The notes: generated from the letters alone by a model not told the origin. 14,661 nucleotides of DNA from Pseudomonadota bacterium (GCA_023422975.1 JAFAGF010000110.1:1-14661), one strand, 5' to 3'; shown: positions 1 to 6,912, numbered from the stretch's first letter. A program made the numbers and translations.

Positions 1-558
1 CGCACCGTATTTGCCAGAGGCAATACCGGCCAGGCCGTGCGCGCATCCAGCAGCATTCCGGGCGTTTTTGAGCCGGTGCTGATTGGTGACAGCCACTATG
101 TGGACGGTGGTGTGGTCAGCCCCGTGCCCGTCAAGGCGGTGCGTGAACTGGGGGCCGATCTGGTGATTGCGGTGGATATCTCGGACAAACCACGTGGCCA
201 AAAACCCAGCAACTTGCTGGGCACCATGAGCCAGTCCTTGGCCATCATGGGTCACCGATTAGGGCAGGCCGAACTCAAAACCGCCGACATCACCGTGCGC
301 CCCAAAGTGCTGGACATGGGCGCAGCCGACTTTACGCAGCGTGCCCAAGCTATTTTGGAAGGCGAGAAAGCCGCCTTGGCAGTGATGCCGCAAATCCGTG
401 CCCAAGTCGCCAAGTTGCAAGCCGAACGCACCAAGGCTGCGCAGCAGGCCCAGCAACGTGCACAGCAAGAACGCCTGCAAAACTGCCTGGCACAGCGCAG
501 CAGCTGGCAAAAAGTGACGGGTCTGGCGGGCATGGACAGCAGCTGCGTGCAACCATAA
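1..558 (+). CDS. Patatin-like phospholipase family protein, C-terminal part (5' end outside window)
   Basis: The reading frame is open from base 1 to the TAA at 556-558, giving 185 residues of a protein that starts upstream. Around residues 15-25 it carries the ASSSIPGVFEP stretch typical of bacterial RssA/patatin-like proteins. It then has YVDGG, in which Asp35 of the fragment is the expected second member of the patatin Ser-Asp dyad, followed by a PV-P-x-x-A-x-x-x-GAD-VIAVD segment. The GxSxG nucleophile motif must lie upstream of the window. The family hydrolyses acyl esters of lipids; the true substrate is unknown. The last ~60 residues are rich in Gln, Ala and Arg and look like a coiled coil. 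An internal GTG at 37 is not needed as a start because homology-like sequence precedes it. The family call is firm. Confidence 0.88.
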   Translation, partial: RTVFARGNTGQAVRASSSIPGVFEPVLIGDSHYVDGGVVSPVPVKAVRELGADLVIAVDISDKPRGQKPSNLLGTMSQSLAIMGHRLGQAELKTADITVRPKVLDMGAADFTQRAQAILEGEKAALAVMPQIRAQVAKLQAERTKAAQQAQQRAQQERLQNCLAQRSSWQKVTGLAGMDSSCVQP

Positions 559-560
559 AA

Positions 561-651
561 ACATAGCTGCTTGCGCCTGATTTAAAAGGGTTTCAGATAG
601 TTTTCACATGGAAACCCATGTTTACCATGCGCTGACAGCTCTTATTTTTAA
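561..651. repeat. Degenerate dispersed intergenic repeat, copy 1, with an internal hairpin
   Basis: Just after the patatin stop, the segment begins with TAGCTGCTTGCGCCTGAT and ends with GCGCTGACAGCTCTTATTTTT. The two outer parts are imperfectly complementary (AGCTGCTTGCGC against GCGCTGACAGCT). A 7-bp perfect inverted repeat, GGGTTTC (588-594) with GAAACCC (611-617), sits between them. A shorter relative lies at 4301-4350. This general form (AGCTGCT...CGCTTGAT...AGCGCT..AGCTC.TATTTTT) is common between genes in Comamonadaceae as I recall it. The T-run end could also help terminate transcription of the patatin gene. Confidence 0.55.
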
Positions 652-674
652 ATACCTCGAGTGCACCTGCGGTA

Positions 675-1124
675 TCAGCACACCTCTGCAGTCAGCAGCT
701 CCAGCTGCGCCAGCCGTTGCTTCAGGCGCTCAGGCACTGGGCAAGGGCGCTTGCTGGAGCGATCCACGCAGACGATACCAATCTTGCCCAGCGTAATGGG
801 TTGCCCGGTTTCCGCATCCACCACCCGGTAGGCCAGATCAAAGCCTTTGGCGGCCATATCGCGCACGGCCAGCTGCACCTGAACGACCTGCTGCGGAAAA
901 GCCTCTGCCTTGTATTGCACGGCCTGGTCGCCCACAAAAATCTGCACCCCTTCCACATTGTTTTCGCGATAGCCCAGCGCAGCAAAAAAAGCATAGCGCG
1001 CCTGCGATGCAAGCTGCAGCAGTTGCACGTTGTCCGTGTGTGCACCGGGGTGCAGTGGGGGTGGGCACACCAGTTGCACCGCGAAAACAGCGTCGTCAAA
1101 GTCAGAGAACTGAATGCGGGCCAT
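675..1124 (-). CDS. Acyl-CoA thioesterase, hotdog (4HBT) family
   Basis: This 149-residue protein has the length and pattern of single-domain hotdog thioesterases, which hydrolyse acyl-CoA thioesters in the cytoplasm. The segment HPGAHTDNVQLLQLASQARYAF (from about residue 25) matches the family's D-x-x-G-H-x-N-N-x-x-Y...AR signature in spacing. However, the position of the usual catalytic Asp appears to hold His25, and Gly is replaced by Ala28. The rest (VQVQLAVRDMAAKGFDLAYRVVD and ITLGKIGIVCVD) fits the beta strands of the fold. I chose the ATG at 1124 because AAGGA lies 9 bases upstream on the minus strand; an ATG at 1148 has poorer spacing. The gene stands alone, divergent from the ABC operon. 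Substrate unknown. Confidence 0.75.
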   Translation of the reverse strand: MARIQFSDFDDAVFAVQLVCPPPLHPGAHTDNVQLLQLASQARYAFFAALGYRENNVEGVQIFVGDQAVQYKAEAFPQQVVQVQLAVRDMAAKGFDLAYRVVDAETGQPITLGKIGIVCVDRSSKRPCPVPERLKQRLAQLELLTAEVC

Positions 1125-1392
1125 GTGCAAGATTCCTTGGAGCAGCATCCTTATTGATGCGATGCAACATTTTTAGCGGATTGCCCCTGCTGCGCTGTCA
1201 CCTTGGTGCAAACCCGTAGTCGCGCGCACCAAGTCTGCGCAAAGGCACGCCCCCAGCCCCTCAACACCATACAAAAACTGCATACAAAAAGCAGGCATTG
1301 TTTTTGCTCAGTCCTTGGTGAGCCTGCAGCCGCTGCCCCCATGCAGCCCTGCTTCGGATCTTTTTTGACCACTTCGCAACCAGGAGCCTCCC
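1125..1392. promoter_or_regulatory. Divergent intergenic region between thioesterase and ABC operon, with tandem CATACAAAAA repeats
   Basis: This 268-bp gap must hold the promoters for both flanking genes. CATACAAAAA occurs twice in direct orientation at 1268-1277 and 1281-1290, a 13-bp period. A small hairpin, GCTCA (1306-1310) with TGAGC (1319-1323), lies downstream. The ribosome binding site AGGAG precedes the ATG at 1393 by 6 bases. I could not place a convincing -35/-10 pair on either strand. Confidence 0.4.
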
Positions 1393-2421
1393 ATGCAAAA
1401 ACGTCGTTTCTTGCAAGCCACCGCCGCTTTGGCTTTGGCCAGCAGTTTGGGTGCCGCGCACGCGCAAAATACCCCCCTCAAGTTCCAGCTGGACTGGCGT
1501 TTTGAAGGGCCATCGGCCTTCTTTTTGCTGCCCGTGGCCAAGGGCTACTTCAAAGCAGCGGGCCTGGATGTGAGCGTGGATGCGGGCAACGGCTCCGGTG
1601 GCGCCGTGCAGCGCGTGGCTTCGGGCTCTTACGACATTGGCTTTGCCGACATGGCCTCGCTGATGGAGTTCCACGCCAACAACGCCGATGCCCCCAACAA
1701 GCCCGTGGCGGTGATGGTGGTCTACAACAACACCCCCGCAGCGGTCATGGCGCTCAAGAAAAGCGGCATCCAGACCCCTACCGATTTGAGTGGCAAAAAG
1801 CTGGGCGCGCCCGTGTTTGATGCCGGTCGCAAAGCTTTCCCAACCTTTGCCAAAGTCAACAAGGTAAGCAACGTGGCCTGGACGGCCATGGATCCACCAC
1901 TGCGTGAAACCATGCTGATGCGCGGCGATGTAGATGCCATCACCGGCTTTACCTTCACCAGCTTGCTGAACCTGGAAGCACGCGGCGCCAAGACCAGCGA
2001 CGTGGTGGTCATGCAGTACGCCGACCACGGAGTGAAGTACTACGGCAACGTGATCATCGCCAGCCCCAAGCTGATCCAAGAGACCCCGGAAGCCCTTAAG
2101 AAGTTCTTGAGCGCCTTCGCCAAGGGCGCCAAGGAAGTGATGGCCAAGCCTGCGGACGCTATCCAGTACGTCAAAGCACGTGACGGCATTGCCAATGCCG
2201 CGCTGGAAAGCCGCCGCCTGCAGCTGGCCATTGACACCGTAGTCAACAGCCCTGATGCCCGCAAGGAAGGCTTTGGCCGCCTGGATACCAGCCGCCTGTC
2301 GCTGATGGCCTCGGAAGTTTCCGACGCCTTTGGCACCAAGACCCGCATCGACCCCAAGGTGGTGTGGAACGGCAGCTTCTTGCCCAGCGCGGCTGAGCTG
2401 GACGTGCTGCCCAAGAAGTAA
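1393..2421 (+). CDS. NitT/TauT-family ABC transporter periplasmic substrate-binding protein (NMT1/THI5-like)
   Basis: The 342-residue product begins with a Sec-type signal peptide: basic MQKRR, then an Ala/Leu-rich core, with likely cleavage after AHA at residue 24. The mature part starts with LKFQLDWRFEGPSAFF, followed by LPVAKGYFKAAGLDV and IGFADMASLMEF. This is the usual start of NMT1/THI5-like and SsuA/TauA-like binding proteins, which deliver nitrate, sulfonates, pyrimidine precursors or other small organics to an ABC importer. AGGAG sits 6 bases before the ATG. The next genes encode the matching ATPase and permease, so this is the first gene of a three-gene operon. The ligand cannot be read from the sequence. 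The DWxxE-like start recalls the THI5/ThiY branch more than the alkanesulfonate branch, but this is weak evidence. Confidence 0.88.
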   Translation: MQKRRFLQATAALALASSLGAAHAQNTPLKFQLDWRFEGPSAFFLLPVAKGYFKAAGLDVSVDAGNGSGGAVQRVASGSYDIGFADMASLMEFHANNADAPNKPVAVMVVYNNTPAAVMALKKSGIQTPTDLSGKKLGAPVFDAGRKAFPTFAKVNKVSNVAWTAMDPPLRETMLMRGDVDAITGFTFTSLLNLEARGAKTSDVVVMQYADHGVKYYGNVIIASPKLIQETPEALKKFLSAFAKGAKEVMAKPADAIQYVKARDGIANAALESRRLQLAIDTVVNSPDARKEGFGRLDTSRLSLMASEVSDAFGTKTRIDPKVVWNGSFLPSAAELDVLPKK

Positions 2422-2484
2422 GCCCGCCCCATAACCTTGCAGCCCGGACACAGCGCTGGGCTGCCTTCCTTCTGATGGATACGT

Positions 2485-3312
2485 ATGCAAAGCGCTGCCG
2501 ACCCTTATTTTGTTGATTTCCGTGATGTCTGGCTGGCCTACAACGATGAGTTGCTGGCAGAAAACCACTTTGCTGTCGAAGCCATTGACCTGCAGGTCAA
2601 ACAAGGTGAGTTCATTGCCATCGTCGGCCCGTCGGGCTGTGGCAAATCTACCTTTATGAAGCTGGCCACCGGCCTGCGCATGCCCTCCATGGGCAAAATT
2701 TTGATCGACGGCCAGCCGGTGACTGGGCCGCTGAAGATTTCCGGCATGGCCTTCCAATCCCCTTCGCTGCTGCCCTGGCGCACCACGGTCGACAACGTGC
2801 TGCTGCCGCTGGAGATTGTGGAACCCCACCGCAGCCAGTTCAAAGCCAAACGCAAAGAATACGTAGAGCGCGCCCGCCATCTGCTGCAAAAAGTGGGGCT
2901 GGGTGGCTATGAGGACAAGTTTCCCTGGCAACTTTCAGGCGGCATGCAACAGCGTGCCAGCATTTGCCGCGCCCTGATTCACGAACCCAAGATGCTGCTG
3001 CTGGACGAGCCGTTTGGCGCACTGGATGCGTTCACGCGCGAGGAGTTGTGGTGCATCTTGCGTGACTTGCATGCCGAGCAGCAGTTCAACGTCATCCTCG
3101 TCACGCACGACCTGCGCGAGTCGGTGTTTCTGGCCGACACGGTGTACGTGATGAGCAAAAGCCCCGGCCGCTTTGTGGTGCGCCGAGATATTGAAATGCC
3201 CCGCCCCCGCGATCTGGAGATGACCTACACCAAGGAATTCACCGACATCGTGCACGAGCTGCGCGGCCACATCGGTGCCATGCGCAAAAACGGTGCTGTC
3301 ATCAACCAATAA
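2485..3312 (+). CDS. NitT/TauT-family ABC transporter ATP-binding protein
   Basis: This 275-residue ATPase has every expected motif in order: Walker A GPSGCGKST (48-56), Q-loop Gln91 in AFQSPSLLPW, signature LSGGMQQR (150-157), Walker B LLLDEP (171-176) with catalytic Glu175, D-loop ALDA, and switch His208 in VTHD. The LLPWRTTVDNVLLPLE stretch after the Q-loop is typical of the SsuB/TauB/NrtD subgroup. It acts on the inner face of the membrane to power import by the permease encoded next. It starts 63 bp after the binding-protein stop. An out-of-frame ATG at 2475 can be ignored. The permease stop-to-start gap is only 17 bp, which supports co-transcription. Confidence 0.95.
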   Translation: MQSAADPYFVDFRDVWLAYNDELLAENHFAVEAIDLQVKQGEFIAIVGPSGCGKSTFMKLATGLRMPSMGKILIDGQPVTGPLKISGMAFQSPSLLPWRTTVDNVLLPLEIVEPHRSQFKAKRKEYVERARHLLQKVGLGGYEDKFPWQLSGGMQQRASICRALIHEPKMLLLDEPFGALDAFTREELWCILRDLHAEQQFNVILVTHDLRESVFLADTVYVMSKSPGRFVVRRDIEMPRPRDLEMTYTKEFTDIVHELRGHIGAMRKNGAVINQ

Positions 3313-3329
3313 GCCGCAGGACTTTGCGT

Positions 3330-4106
3330 ATGTACAAACTCAATAACAAACAGCTGGAACGCTGGTCACCCTGGATCTTGCTGCTGGCGGTGGTGCTGGT
3401 GTGGCAGGTGCTGTGCGCGGCGCTGGATGTCTCGCCCTTCATCTTCCCCAGCCCTGCGCTGATTCTCAAAGACTTCATGGAATACCACGCCGTGATTGCC
3501 GGCCACGCATGGCGCACCTTTTGGGTGACCATGGCAGGCTTTGGCATTGCGATTGTGGTGGGCGTGCTGCTGGGCTTTTTGATTGGCAGCTCACGGCTGG
3601 CCTATGCAGCGGTGTACCCGCTGATGACAGCTTTTAACGCCTTGCCCAAGGCGGCCTTTGTGCCCATCTTGGTAGTCTGGTTTGGCATTGGCATTGGCCC
3701 CGCCATCTTGACGGCCTTCCTCATCAGCTTCTTCCCCATCACCGTCAACATTGCCACCGGACTGGCCACGCTGGAGCCAGAGCTGGAAGATGTGCTGCGG
3801 GTGCTGGGCGCCAAGCGCTGGGATGTGCTCATCAAAGTAGGCCTGCCCCGCTCGCTGCCGTACTTCTATGGCTCGCTCAAAGTGGCCATCACCCTGGCTT
3901 TTGTGGGCACCACGGTGTCAGAGATGACCGCAGCCAACGAAGGCATTGGTTATTTGCTGATCTCAGCGGGGTCTTCCATGCAAATGGGCCTGGCTTTTGC
4001 TGGCTTGCTGGTGGTGGGTGTCATGGCCATGGCCATGTATGAGCTGTTCAGCTGGATCGAAAAGCGCACCACGGCATGGGCACACCGCGGCTCTCAAAAC
4101 CATTGA
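3330..4106 (+). CDS. NitT/TauT-family ABC transporter permease
   Basis: The 258-residue protein is strongly hydrophobic with about six predicted membrane segments. The first is near residues 13-33 (ILLLAVVLVWQVLCAALDV). The cytoplasmic EAA-type coupling loop reads LEDVLRVLGAKRWDVLIKVGLPRSLP, which matches SsuC/TauC-like permeases. It would form the dimeric inner-membrane channel for the preceding ATPase and binding protein. The ATG at 3330 is chosen because AGG lies 9 bases upstream; a TTG at 3324 would be only 3 bases from it. A hairpin and an intrinsic terminator follow, closing the operon. Confidence 0.93.
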   Translation: MYKLNNKQLERWSPWILLLAVVLVWQVLCAALDVSPFIFPSPALILKDFMEYHAVIAGHAWRTFWVTMAGFGIAIVVGVLLGFLIGSSRLAYAAVYPLMTAFNALPKAAFVPILVVWFGIGIGPAILTAFLISFFPITVNIATGLATLEPELEDVLRVLGAKRWDVLIKVGLPRSLPYFYGSLKVAITLAFVGTTVSEMTAANEGIGYLLISAGSSMQMGLAFAGLLVVGVMAMAMYELFSWIEKRTTAWAHRGSQNH

Positions 4107-4117
4107 AACGATCTTTT

Positions 4118-4134
4118 CACCCCCATTTGGGGTG
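4118..4134. other. Small hairpin after the ABC permease
   Basis: CACCCC (4118-4123) is complementary to GGGGTG (4129-4134) around a 5-base loop, 12 bases after the permease stop. No T-run follows, so it is not a standard intrinsic terminator. It could protect the 3' end of the mRNA. Confidence 0.4.
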
Positions 4135-4165
4135 GCTGTGTGTGAACTCCTCGCACCTCGACTTG

Positions 4166-4191
4166 GGCCTGCCTCGTGCAGGCCTTTTTTT
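4166..4191 (+). terminator. Rho-independent terminator of the ABC operon
   Basis: GGCCTGC (4166-4172) pairs perfectly with GCAGGCC (4178-4184) over a 5-base loop. Seven T residues (4185-4191) follow directly. This is a textbook intrinsic terminator about 60 bp downstream of the permease stop. Confidence 0.88.
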
Positions 4192-4220
4192 GTGCGCTGC
4201 ACACACGACCACCTGCTTTG

Positions 4221-4254
4221 CATGCCACATATGGCATGTGACAGGTGACACCTG
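4221..4254. promoter_or_regulatory. Pair of adjacent palindromes, possible operator
   Basis: CATGCCA (4221-4227) and TGGCATG (4232-4238) form a 7-bp inverted repeat with a 4-base centre. Four bases later, CAGGTG-A-CACCTG (4242-4254) is a perfect 13-base palindrome. They are more than 300 bp upstream of the deaminase start, which is far for a simple repressor site. The function is inferred only from symmetry. Confidence 0.3.
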
Positions 4255-4300
4255 AAAGCCCACTGCACCGCAGTGATGCAGCACCTGCACTATCTGCAAC

Positions 4301-4350
4301 AAATTAGGTACTAACGCTTGATGGACAATCGCTGATAGCTCCTATTTTTT
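4301..4350. repeat. Degenerate dispersed intergenic repeat, copy 2
   Basis: The segment contains TAACGCTTGATGGACAATCG followed by CTGATAGCTCCTATTTTTT. It resembles the outer parts of the copy at 561-651: TGCTTGCGCCTGAT against TACTAACGCTTGAT, and GCTGACAGCTCTTATTTTT against GCTGATAGCTCCTATTTTTT. It lacks the inner 7-bp hairpin of that copy. Confidence 0.55.
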
Positions 4351-4562
4351 ACAAAAACTCCCCGCGAATGCACGCCCCCTTGCAGCCACCGCCCGCAACC
4401 CGACACGCGGACTCACATCGGCTTACAAATTTCTACCGCGAAGCCCTACTTTGCCCCCATCTGCTTGGCATGCCCTGTGCATAAAAGCGCTGCGAGACAG
4501 CTGCCCAGGCGTTTTACGCGCTTTGGCCACGGCCCCCTCCGATCCACCCAGGAAAGGCCACC

Positions 4563-5120
4563 ATGCACGTTCGCTTTTTTCAATCCAACAGCCACGCCAA
4601 CCAGATGCCCCCTGCTGACGAACACCTTCTGAGCGATGCCGACAGCCACTGGCTGCGCCAGTCCTTTGTCTGGGCGAATGCCGCGCGCCTGCGTGGCAAC
4701 CGCCCGTTTGGTGCGATTGTGGTGGCCAGCAACGGCCGCATTCTTGCCGAAGCCTTCAGCAACACCCAAGAAACGGGAGACAGCACCGGCCATGCAGAAA
4801 TGAATGCGGTGCGCCAGTTGGGCACCGCCCGCTTGCACGCTGACTTGGTCGCAGGGGCCACGCTGTATTGCAGTGCTGAGCCTTGCGCCATGTGCGCCAG
4901 CGCCATTTGCGCCGTGGGCCTGCGCCGCGTGGTGTACGGTCTGGACTGGCCACGCCTGCACCGCATTCGCCCCGACCTGCGCCCCATCGATCTGAGTTGC
5001 CACGACGTTTTTGCCAGCGCCACCGCCCCCATTGAATGCGCTGGCCCCTGCCTGGTTGACGAGGCGCTGGCGGTGTATGAAGACAGCTGGTTCTCTCCAG
5101 ACGACAAACACCGCAGCTAA
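4563..5120 (+). CDS. Nucleobase/nucleoside deaminase of the cytidine deaminase superfamily (guanine/cytosine deaminase-like)
   Basis: The 185-residue protein has the zinc-dependent deaminase motifs HAE (His77, proton-shuttle Glu79) and PCAMC (Cys108, Cys111), so it should remove an amino group from a purine or pyrimidine ring in the cytoplasm. NRPFGAIVV and GLRRVVYGLD match the CMP/dCMP and guanine deaminase fold. The C-terminal part differs from tRNA adenosine deaminase TadA, so a free-base substrate such as guanine or cytosine is more likely; this is inference. AGGAAAGG lies just before the ATG. The ureD gene follows after 150 bp on the same strand, and the ABC operon lies upstream behind a terminator. 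The family call is strong but the substrate is open. Confidence 0.88.
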   Translation: MHVRFFQSNSHANQMPPADEHLLSDADSHWLRQSFVWANAARLRGNRPFGAIVVASNGRILAEAFSNTQETGDSTGHAEMNAVRQLGTARLHADLVAGATLYCSAEPCAMCASAICAVGLRRVVYGLDWPRLHRIRPDLRPIDLSCHDVFASATAPIECAGPCLVDEALAVYEDSWFSPDDKHRS

Positions 5121-5270
5121 GGGTTGGCTCCCCTGCATCGCCTATCTTCGAGATGCGGTAGAGACAAGACAAGGTGGGTCGACGGCGTATCCAAGGCATG
5201 AGTAGCGTACATATCGATGCCATCGCCCTAACTTGGTGCAGCAGGCGCGCTTCTTGCTTGCTGCACCTGC
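5121..5270 (+). promoter_or_regulatory. ureD leader with a 9-bp hairpin ending 3 bases before the start codon
   Basis: GGTGCAGCA (5235-5243) is perfectly complementary to TGCTGCACC (5259-5267) around a 15-base loop. The ureD ATG is at 5271. No Shine-Dalgarno sequence is visible in the normal window, and the few bases where one would sit fall in the right arm. The hairpin could hinder or pace initiation. The rest of this 150-bp spacer shows no recognisable promoter. Confidence 0.4.
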
Positions 5271-6101
5271 ATGGCTTGGCTTGCTCAACTTGATCTTCAA
5301 TACGCTCGACGTGCAACACGTACCTGCGTGCACTTTCGCCATGATGGCCCGTTGCGGGTGCTGCGCAGTCTCTACCCCGAAGGCGATACCGTCTGCCACA
5401 ACGTGCTGGTGCACCCGCCGGGCGGACTGGTCAGTGGCGACACCCTGGACATTCGGGTGCAGGTAGCGCCCGGTGCGCATGCCTTGGTCACCACGCCCGG
5501 CGCCACCCGTTTTTACAAAACCAGCGGTGCACCAGCCATTCAGCGCACCCATCTCAAGCTCGAAGCCGGTGCCCGCCTGGAGTGGCTGCCGCTCGAAGCC
5601 ATTGCCTACAACCGGTGCAATGCCCACAACCTGCTGCACCTGGATTTGGCCCCGGGGGCAGAGCTGATGGCATGGGACATCACCGCGCTGGGTCTGCCCA
5701 ATGCCCACGAGCCGTTTGCCCAAGGCTGCTTTACCCAGCGCATGCACTGGCCCCAGCACTGGGTGGAACATGGGGTCATTCGCGCAGAAGATGCACATTT
5801 GATGCATGGCCCGCTGGGGCTGGCTGGCCAGCGTTGTCTGGGCAGCATGATTTTGGCCTGCGGCTCCCCCATCACCCGCACGCAACGCGAGCACCTGCTG
5901 GATGCCACCCGCACCGTGCTGGATGCGCATCCGCAGGGCCAGTGGTGCGGAGTCACAGCCCCCAACGATCACATGCTGGTGCTGCGCGGCTTAGCCCCCG
6001 TGGTGGAGCCCTTGATGCAACTGTGGCAGCAAGTGCGCGCGTGCTGGCGCCAAGAGCATTGGCACATGCACGCCACCGCGCCACGCATCTGGAGCATGTG
6101 A
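5271..6101 (+). CDS. ureD: Urease accessory protein UreD (UreH)
   Basis: The 276-residue product matches UreD along its whole length as I know the family. It has GPLRVLRSLYPEGD near the N-terminus, CHNVLVHPPGGLVSGDTLDI, then VTTPGATRFYKTSG, LEWLPLEAIAY, and a C-terminal PRIWSM. UreD binds the urease apoprotein with UreF and UreG and helps deliver nickel to the active site. The ATG at 5271 is the only start in the open frame, since a stop lies at 5229-5231 and no other start codon intervenes. No clear ribosome binding site precedes it. It is normally followed by ureA, ureB and ureC; here the next gene is the convergent pcaD, 35 bp on. The gene looks intact, so it may act on a urease encoded elsewhere, or be a survivor of a broken cluster. 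Confidence 0.92.
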   Translation: MAWLAQLDLQYARRATRTCVHFRHDGPLRVLRSLYPEGDTVCHNVLVHPPGGLVSGDTLDIRVQVAPGAHALVTTPGATRFYKTSGAPAIQRTHLKLEAGARLEWLPLEAIAYNRCNAHNLLHLDLAPGAELMAWDITALGLPNAHEPFAQGCFTQRMHWPQHWVEHGVIRAEDAHLMHGPLGLAGQRCLGSMILACGSPITRTQREHLLDATRTVLDAHPQGQWCGVTAPNDHMLVLRGLAPVVEPLMQLWQQVRACWRQEHWHMHATAPRIWSM

Positions 6102-6136
6102 GGGCTGGCCGCAGTCTGCTGTCTTCCTCTTGCCTG

Positions 6137-6907
6137 TCAATGTCTCCGCTGCGCAATGAAGTCATGCACTGCACGGGAAAAACCTTCAGGTTGTTCCACA
6201 CAGCCGATGTGCGCCACCGGCAGGACTTCCAGACGCGCGCCGGGGATTTGCGCGGCAATCGCCTCGGAGCACGCCAGCGGCGTAGCTTGGTCCAGGGCCC
6301 CGGCCAGCACCAGTGCCGGGCAGCGGATGCGCACATTGCCATCCTGCAGTGCGATGCCAGCGACCGCTTCGCAGGCATGGGCGTAAGCCCCGGCATCGGT
6401 CTGCAGCAAGCTGCTGCGCAGTTGCGCCACGCGCACCGGGTGTGCCGCGCGGTAGGGGTCGGACAGCCAACGCTGCAGCGCCCCGTCGGCCACCGCAGCC
6501 ATGCCGCCTTGGCGCACCGTCTCGATGCGCGTCCGCCAACCCGCCTGCGCGGCAGCGTCGTAATGACTGGCGGAATGCGCCACGGTGATGCTGCGCACCA
6601 GATGGGGGTGGCTGACCGCCAGGGCCTGGGCCGTCATCCCACCCATGGACACCCCGACAAAATGCACCGGCCCCAGGCCCAGGTGTGCAATCAGACCCGC
6701 CGCATCCTCCGCCAGGTCCTGCATGCCGAAAGGCGAATGCCCACCCGGGGAGGCCCCGTGCCCGCGGTGGTCATAACGCACCACCGTGTAGTGGCAGCGC
6801 AGCCAGGCGGCGACTTCATTCCACATGCCCAGATCGCACCCCAGTGCGTGACTGAGCATGACCACCGGTCCCAGGCCCTCGACCTCATAGTGCAGATCTG
6901 TGGACAT
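6137..6907 (-). CDS. pcaD: 3-oxoadipate enol-lactonase
   Basis: This 256-residue alpha/beta hydrolase converts 3-oxoadipate enol-lactone to 3-oxoadipate. It has the nucleophile elbow GVSMGG with Ser87, acid Asp206 in ALDQATP and base His233 in VAHIGCVEQP. The HALGCDLGMWN and YDHRGHGAS stretches near the N-terminus are characteristic of PcaD. The same frame stays open upstream, but the ATG at 6907 is the natural start: the preceding 76 codons overlap pcaC and are Gly/Ala/Arg-rich nonsense. The start lies 5 bases after the pcaC stop with no clear Shine-Dalgarno, so translational coupling is likely. It is the last gene of the operon. Confidence 0.92.
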   Translation of the reverse strand: MSTDLHYEVEGLGPVVMLSHALGCDLGMWNEVAAWLRCHYTVVRYDHRGHGASPGGHSPFGMQDLAEDAAGLIAHLGLGPVHFVGVSMGGMTAQALAVSHPHLVRSITVAHSASHYDAAAQAGWRTRIETVRQGGMAAVADGALQRWLSDPYRAAHPVRVAQLRSSLLQTDAGAYAHACEAVAGIALQDGNVRIRCPALVLAGALDQATPLACSEAIAAQIPGARLEVLPVAHIGCVEQPEGFSRAVHDFIAQRRH

Positions 6908-6912
6908 GGCGT

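Larger units (their letters stand above)
4107..4562. other. 456-bp gene-free region between ABC operon and deaminase
   Basis: It holds the small hairpin (4118-4134), the terminator (4166-4191), two adjacent palindromes (4221-4238 and 4242-4254) and the second dispersed repeat (4301-4350). It also has a spaced inverted repeat, AAAGCGC (4484-4490) with GCGCTTT (4518-4524), upstream of the deaminase. The deaminase promoter should lie between about 4350 and 4550, but I could not assign -35/-10 boxes with confidence. No plausible small gene was seen. Confidence 0.6.

Noticed and set aside
608..796. 62-codon open frame beginning in the dispersed repeat
   Set aside because: It overlaps the thioesterase gene in antisense, has no ribosome binding site and no recognisable features.
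1261..2931. 556-codon open frame on the minus strand opposite the ABC binding-protein and ATPase genes
   Set aside because: Its product is His/Gly/Gln-rich with no recognisable domain, and it crosses two genes with clear motifs. It is an antisense shadow caused by GC-biased third positions.
5142..5268. Possible insertion-sequence remnant between deaminase and ureD
   Set aside because: The spacer has several short complementary stretches, but I see no terminal inverted repeats, target duplication or transposase-like translation.
5235..5285. Sigma-54 promoter for ureD
   Set aside because: TGG and TTGC elements occur near 5271-5285 but the spacing is too short for -24/-12 boxes and they lie within the coding sequence.
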